Positions 60,487 to 64,000 of a stretch of 64,000 nt of DNA are shown piece by piece. The position numbers and the translations under genes are program-made. The stretch is from Candidatus Saccharimonadota bacterium. Lineage in GTDB: Bacteria > Patescibacteriota > Saccharimonadia > Saccharimonadales > Saccharimonadaceae. The stretch's first letter is position 1. Every line of letters starts with the position of its first letter. A model generated the notes under the pieces. The model saw nothing but the letters and a program-made list of their open reading frames with translations, made no database searches and was not told where the DNA came from. The stretch is taken from positions 1 to 64,000 of the forward strand of contig JAFWLS010000018.1 of the NCBI GenBank assembly GCA_017514045.1, written 5' to 3'.

Positions 60487-61567
60487 ATGCTAGCAACCTC
60501 CTATAATACAAATATAAATACGCAGAAATATAGATAAACGTAAAACAAGTCATCACGAGCAACAATATTGGCACAAATGGCACGCCATTAAGCCAATCTA
60601 TCAGTCCTTTAAGCCATAAATCAATCGTCATCAGTGGGAGCATTACTACCACCCAGACTATAGCAAGCACAAAAATTAAAAATACCAGTCGTATTATAAA
60701 TCTTATCCTCCTTCCAGCCATTAAGTCAGATGCCGTTTTGAGTGCCGTCATCGGATATAAACCCGGTGCTGTTACTGCCACCAACGCTATAAGCGTACTC
60801 GATAACAAATACGCAGAAAGAGTCACCATAGCACCAGCGAACACAAAGAATATTAGTGCATAGAAAGGCGTGGATAAGAAATCAGTCTGAACTGCCGTCG
60901 AATACAAAAACACTGTTAGAAAAATCGGGATTGCCTGCAGTGTAGCCACGAAGAGCACAATAAAAGTCGAAACTAATGGACTGAACGCATTATACAAGCC
61001 ATCTCGTAGTTTGACCTTCTTCCCAGCCAATCTAAACCTTAATAAGTATATTGTCACCAACCAAATCAAAAGGAATATTATTACCGCGAAGATTGTCTGC
61101 GCCTCGCCCATGCCGCCGGTGAGTCCACCGGTCGTTACGGTAGATACCAAAAGTAATCCAGCTTTAGCAAAGTTACCAATTTCTCCGCCAGCAATACTTG
61201 CATTAGTATCTTCAAGCACCTCCTGAAATTTCACATAAGTATCTTCGCTCATCAGCCCTACTAGTACAACATTAAAAACGACTGCAAAAACTATTAACGG
61301 TAAAAATAATTTCCAGTTCTTAAAAATTGCCACGAATGTATCACCGGCATGGTGCAGTAACCCTGGCACAGATAACTTTCGCGCGTAGTCCTCACGGTAA
61401 CTGCGCTTAAAGCTCTGATGCAGCCTCACCCGTGCGCGTTTCTGCTTCCACATTCTCTCACGAGCTTTTTTATAGCTATCAAGAAATGCGGCCTTAAATG
61501 GCCCACACTCTTTTTTCATTAATTTTTTTTCAATCGATTTTTTTTTCTTAGAACTTGAATTTGGCAT
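60470..61567 (-). CDS. Multi-pass membrane protein with basic N-terminus, unknown
   Basis: 365 residues. A very Lys/Arg-rich N-terminal 75 residues precede about six membrane helices (from about 92 to 358). No catalytic motif recognised. It overlaps htpX upstream (20 nt) and ligA downstream (17 nt), so all three are translated from one message. A role in envelope biology is suggested only by its neighbours. Confidence 0.75.
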   Translation of the reverse strand: MPNSSSKKKKSIEKKLMKKECGPFKAAFLDSYKKARERMWKQKRARVRLHQSFKRSYREDYARKLSVPGLLHHAGDTFVAIFKNWKLFLPLIVFAVVFNVVLVGLMSEDTYVKFQEVLEDTNASIAGGEIGNFAKAGLLLVSTVTTGGLTGGMGEAQTIFAVIIFLLIWLVTIYLLRFRLAGKKVKLRDGLYNAFSPLVSTFIVLFVATLQAIPIFLTVFLYSTAVQTDFLSTPFYALIFFVFAGAMVTLSAYLLSSTLIALVAVTAPGLYPMTALKTASDLMAGRRIRFIIRLVFLIFVLAIVWVVVMLPLMTIDLWLKGLIDWLNGVPFVPILLLVMTCFTFIYISAYLYLYYRRLLAYEDDK

Positions 61568-62426
61568 TTTCTAGCCTTTCTATTCGCTTTTCAATCGGAG
61601 GATGCGTAGAAAATAGCCCATTAACGCCCTTCTTTTTCAGGGGATTAGCAATAAACATTGCTTCTGTCGCCGGATTCTGCTGTTGCATTGGCTGAGAATG
61701 AGTCTCCAGTTTTTTTAGCGCGTTTATCATTCCTTCTGGATATCTCGTCAGCATTACGGCCGATGAATCCGCAAGATATTCCCTCTGTCTAGAAACCGCC
61801 ATTTGTGCCAGCCCCGCCGCAATCGGCGCTATTACCATCGTTACGAGCAAAATTATCATTCCTACAGGACTTCCATCTTCGCTATTTCGTCGATTACTTC
61901 GCCATGCAATTCGCCAACCAATGTCCGCAATAAACCCAATCATACACACCAAACCGAACACAATAGTCGAAACCCGAATATCGTAATTCTTTACGTGCGA
62001 CACCTCATGCGCCATTACCGCAGTCAATTCTTTATCGTCCATTACGTCTAATAATCCAGTCGTCGCGCAGACCAATGCGTGATTAGGATCGCGTCCAGAC
62101 GCAAAAGCATTCGGAGCACAATCATTAATGATATACACTTCCGGCATCGGCAATCCCGCAGTCAATGTTAAATTTTCTACGATGTTATACAGTCTAGGAT
62201 TATCCTTTTTTTCAATTTTCTTTGCTCCCGTCATCGCTACGGTCAATTTACTTGCTGCAAAATATTGGAACAACGCATAAACCGCCGCTGCTCCCATTAC
62301 CCATGCTACAATCCACCAATCTTGGTAAGCGTAGGCAAAAAGAGCGCCAATCGCGGCCACAAGCAACACGAACCCCATCATAATAAAGACCGTATTACGC
62401 TTGTTAGCCGCGATGTTCTTGTACAT
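61548..62426 (-). CDS. htpX: HtpX-type membrane zinc metalloprotease
   Basis: 292 residues. M48 family membrane-quality-control protease. HExxH motif in AVMAHEVSHVKNYD (about 140-144), third ligand Glu in the ADSSAVMLTRYPEGMI helix after QREYLAD, N-terminal and middle membrane helices. The C-terminal THPPIEKRIERL is typical. Directly follows lemA, a common pairing. Confidence 0.93.
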   Translation of the reverse strand: MYKNIAANKRNTVFIMMGFVLLVAAIGALFAYAYQDWWIVAWVMGAAAVYALFQYFAASKLTVAMTGAKKIEKKDNPRLYNIVENLTLTAGLPMPEVYIINDCAPNAFASGRDPNHALVCATTGLLDVMDDKELTAVMAHEVSHVKNYDIRVSTIVFGLVCMIGFIADIGWRIAWRSNRRNSEDGSPVGMIILLVTMVIAPIAAGLAQMAVSRQREYLADSSAVMLTRYPEGMINALKKLETHSQPMQQQNPATEAMFIANPLKKKGVNGLFSTHPPIEKRIERLENAKFKF

Positions 62427-62439
62427 TTCTTACTCTAAC

Positions 62440-63018
62440 TTAAAACTTGACGTCTGGAGCAGATTCAATCTTCGCGCGTTCAGATTCGGCTACTTCAAAG
62501 TAATCGCGAATCTTGAAATGTCCTACAAACTTGTTGATGATATTAGTTGGGAAAGTCTTAATCTTCGTGTTAAGCTCCTTAGCGCCAGCATTGTAAAAAC
62601 GGCGAGAAGCTTGAATCTTATCCTCGACATCTTGCAATTGCTCTTGGAGTTTTTGGAAGTTAGTATTAGACTTTAACTCTGGATAAGCCTCAGCAATGGC
62701 AAATACTTTCGAGAGTGCATTTGTCATATCAGCTTCAGCTTTAGCTGCTGACTTAACCGTCTTTGCTCCCATCACAGCAGACCGAGCTTCAGTCACACCC
62801 TCAAAGACTTCCTTCTCATGTTTTGCATACCCCTTAACGGTCTCTACGACATTAGGGATGAGGTCGGCACGATACTTTAATTGGACAGTAATGTCCGACC
62901 AAGCCTCGTTTACGCGCTCATCGAGCTTAACCAATCCGTTATATGTCGACCACAAAGCCGCAATAAGCATTAATATAACAATTAATATAACAATTAGGAC
63001 AACAGTGCCTGTGTTCAT
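62440..63018 (-). CDS. lemA: LemA family protein
   Basis: 192 residues. N-terminal membrane helix (about 4-22) with an outward N-terminus, followed by a helical bundle: LVKLDERVNEAWSDITVQLKYR and RADLIPNVVETVKGYAKHEKE are the family signature. Often next to htpX, as here. First gene of the long minus-strand cluster. AAAAGGAG precedes the ATG and TATAAT (63042-63047, minus) provides the promoter. Confidence 0.93.
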   Translation of the reverse strand: MNTGTVVLIVILIVILMLIAALWSTYNGLVKLDERVNEAWSDITVQLKYRADLIPNVVETVKGYAKHEKEVFEGVTEARSAVMGAKTVKSAAKAEADMTNALSKVFAIAEAYPELKSNTNFQKLQEQLQDVEDKIQASRRFYNAGAKELNTKIKTFPTNIINKFVGHFKIRDYFEVAESERAKIESAPDVKF

Positions 63019-63071
63019 TTTTTTCTCCTTTTATAAGAATAATTATATATGAACGAGCAAAAAAGTAAAGC

Positions 63072-63100
63072 TTGTAAAAGCTCTCCCGGTTTGTTATAAT
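63072..63100 (+). promoter_or_regulatory. Promoter of tRNA-Gly
   Basis: TTGTAA (63072-63077), 17-bp spacer, TATAAT (63095-63100). Confidence 0.75.
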
Positions 63101-63117
63101 GGACGCACAAATAACGT

Positions 63118-63194
63118 GCGAATGTAGCTCAGTTGTTTAGAGCGCTTCCTTGCCAAGGAAGAGGTCGAGAGTTAGAGTCTCTTCATTCGCACCA
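63118..63194 (+). tRNA. tRNA-Gly (anticodon GCC) with non-canonical D/T-loop pair
   Basis: Acceptor GCGAATG/CATTCGC, D-stem GCTC/GAGC, anticodon stem CTTCC/GGAAG around TTGCCAA (GCC), T-stem GAGAG/CTCTT, CCA encoded. All stems pair. The T-loop is TTAGAGT instead of TTCGAGT (C56 to A), and the D-loop is AGTTGTTTA instead of AGTTGGTTA (G19 to T), replacing the G19-C56 tertiary pair by U19-A56. Confidence 0.93.
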
Positions 63195-63212
63195 TTTTGA
63201 AAGATAGAAAAA

Positions 63213-63237
63213 GAGCCTCCTTGCGGAGACCCTTTTA
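63213..63237 (+). terminator. Possible terminator after tRNA-Gly
   Basis: CTCC and GGAG stem with a TTTTATT tail; moderate. Confidence 0.5.
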
Positions 63238-63391
63238 TTATCTACAGAGCTGCCGGATTAATCTTTGGTTTCCAAGAGTTCTCGTAAACCCTTACGAAGA
63301 GCGTCCAGGTTTTTCCATTCGTCGCTACTTCCATCGCCCCCAAATACGTTCTTGAATAATGTTTAAGTTTTTAATATTCGCCTAAAAGTGT

Positions 63392-63397
63392 TATAAT
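63392..63397 (+). promoter_or_regulatory. -10 of the membrane pyrophosphatase promoter
   Basis: AGTGTTATAAT; leader about 110 nt containing a CTCTGA/TCAGAG hairpin (63459-63477) and a GGGGAGG site before short frames. Between 63238 and 63390 I see nothing else. Confidence 0.6.
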
Positions 63398-63514
63398 CTC
63401 TTACAATGCGCAACGGGGAGGATGTGCAAAAAAACGTGGGCAACAAAAAGCTCATTATCTCTGACTAGCAATCAGAGCGATCATTAATATCTTTGGAAGG
63501 GAGAGAAAAGCCTT

Positions 63515-64000
63515 ATGTCCTTGTTAAGCCCAATCTACTACGTGTCATTAATCACAATTGCATTCGTAGCGGTCTACATCATCCGTGAGTACAAAGGCGT
63601 CAAAGCCTTGAGCGAGGGACCGCCTGAGTGGGGCATGTCAGAGCTCGCCGGACGCATACGCAAAGGCTCTCAAGTTTTTATCAAGTCAATCTTCAAAGTA
63701 ATCATCCCGGTCGCCATTGGTATTGCGATCTTGCTTAGTCTGTTCGTGGAATCATTCGGCGGCCTAGCATTTCTTGCTGGTCTCGTCTGCACTTCAATCT
63801 CTGTCATCGTCGGTATGAGCGTCGGGACATATACCAATGTTCGCGCAGCCGCTACGGCTCTCGCTAATATCGATGAAGAAGAGAATGTCGCCACGACCAA
63901 CACCGTCAACACTACGATAAAAGGTGGTAAAATCTGTGGTCTCATCGTCCACGCATCTTCCGTCTTCGCGCTCATCATCATCATGATGCTAACCGGTACT
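63515..64000 (+). CDS. hppA: Membrane-bound (ion-pumping) pyrophosphatase, N-terminal part
   Basis: 162 codons run off the window end. Couples PPi hydrolysis to H+ or Na+ transport. Recognised by the helix order and segments such as MSELAGRIRKGSQVFI (family pattern I-x-x-G-A-x-x-F), VIVGMSVGTYTNVRAAATALAN (family GM-x-x-x-x-x-NVR) and TIKGGKICGLIVHASSVFAL (family F-x-GG-x-x-G). ATG at 63515 after GGAAGGGAG. The catalytic loops lie beyond the window, so ion type cannot be judged. Confidence 0.86.
   Translation, partial: MSLLSPIYYVSLITIAFVAVYIIREYKGVKALSEGPPEWGMSELAGRIRKGSQVFIKSIFKVIIPVAIGIAILLSLFVESFGGLAFLAGLVCTSISVIVGMSVGTYTNVRAAATALANIDEEENVATTNTVNTTIKGGKICGLIVHASSVFALIIIMMLTGT

Noticed and set aside
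1-64000. UGA recoded to glycine as in some CPR
   Set aside because: Several clear genes end in TGA (pth, dprA, clpC, 22228) and none needs read-through.
1-64000. CRISPR arrays, insertion sequences, integrases
   Set aside because: No regularly spaced repeats, transposase or recombinase genes seen.

Overview
The window reads as a chromosomal segment of a Patescibacteria/CPR bacterium, most likely Candidatus Saccharibacteria (TM7). This placement is inference from gene content and style: a reduced ribosomal-protein operon, a sigma-region-4 plus HARE-HTH protein, a membrane VirD4/TraG-like ATPase, DprA, a membrane pyrophosphatase, a short division/peptidoglycan cluster and many small orphan proteins. 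UGA is a normal stop here (for example dprA, pth and clpC end in TGA), which argues against the UGA-recoding CPR groups.

Layout. 1-500: 3' end of 23S rRNA and 5S rRNA. 533-5770: tandem single-gene units encoding small orphan proteins, each with its own promoter and GC-rich terminator; one unit (about 4387-4962) has no convincing gene and may be a structured RNA. 5774-12244: ribosomal operon L3-L4-L23-L2-S19-L22-S3-L16-S17-L14-L5-S14-S8, without S10, L29 or L24 and ending at S8. 12256-24018: small orphan genes mixed with gltX, surface proteins (PEGA, DUF4367-like and DUF3048-like), an HD protein, two tRNA-Glu genes and a minus-strand block of small zinc-binding and membrane proteins. 24064-28860: pyk-pgk, then an EF-G with altered G4 and G5 motifs. 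28874-34470: a two-gene orphan operon and clpC-metallopeptidase-clpP. 34476-51275: a minimal two-component pair with recO, glyS, ppa, rarA/pth, a minus-strand RNA candidate, dprA, topA, the sigma4/HARE-HTH protein and the VirD4-like ATPase. 51277-52128: gene-poor AT-rich gap with phased repeats. 52179-63018 (minus): lemA-htpX-membrane protein-ligA-PBP-mraY-ftsW-murG-ftsQ-like. 63118-64000: tRNA-Gly with an altered G19-C56 pair and the start of a membrane pyrophosphatase.

Expression logic. Promoters are easy to see: a -35, a spacer of exactly 17 bp in most cases, and an extended -10 of the type TATGnTATAAT. Two architectures coexist. Orphan small genes and a few others have 20-80 nt leaders with strong AAAGGAGG sites. 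Most housekeeping genes have the -10 hexamer ending exactly 6-9 nt before the ATG, so their mRNAs should be leaderless. Terminator T-tracts run almost directly into the next -35, giving a very compact unit structure.

Best leads for something undescribed: the leaderless/leadered split with a fixed 6-nt spacing; the modular terminator-promoter junctions; the two unassigned RNA units; the tRNA-Gly U19/A56 covariation; the EF-G with NKIN in place of NKxD; the 17-bp repeat found three times in 3 kb; and the tandem paralogues at 1571-2644.
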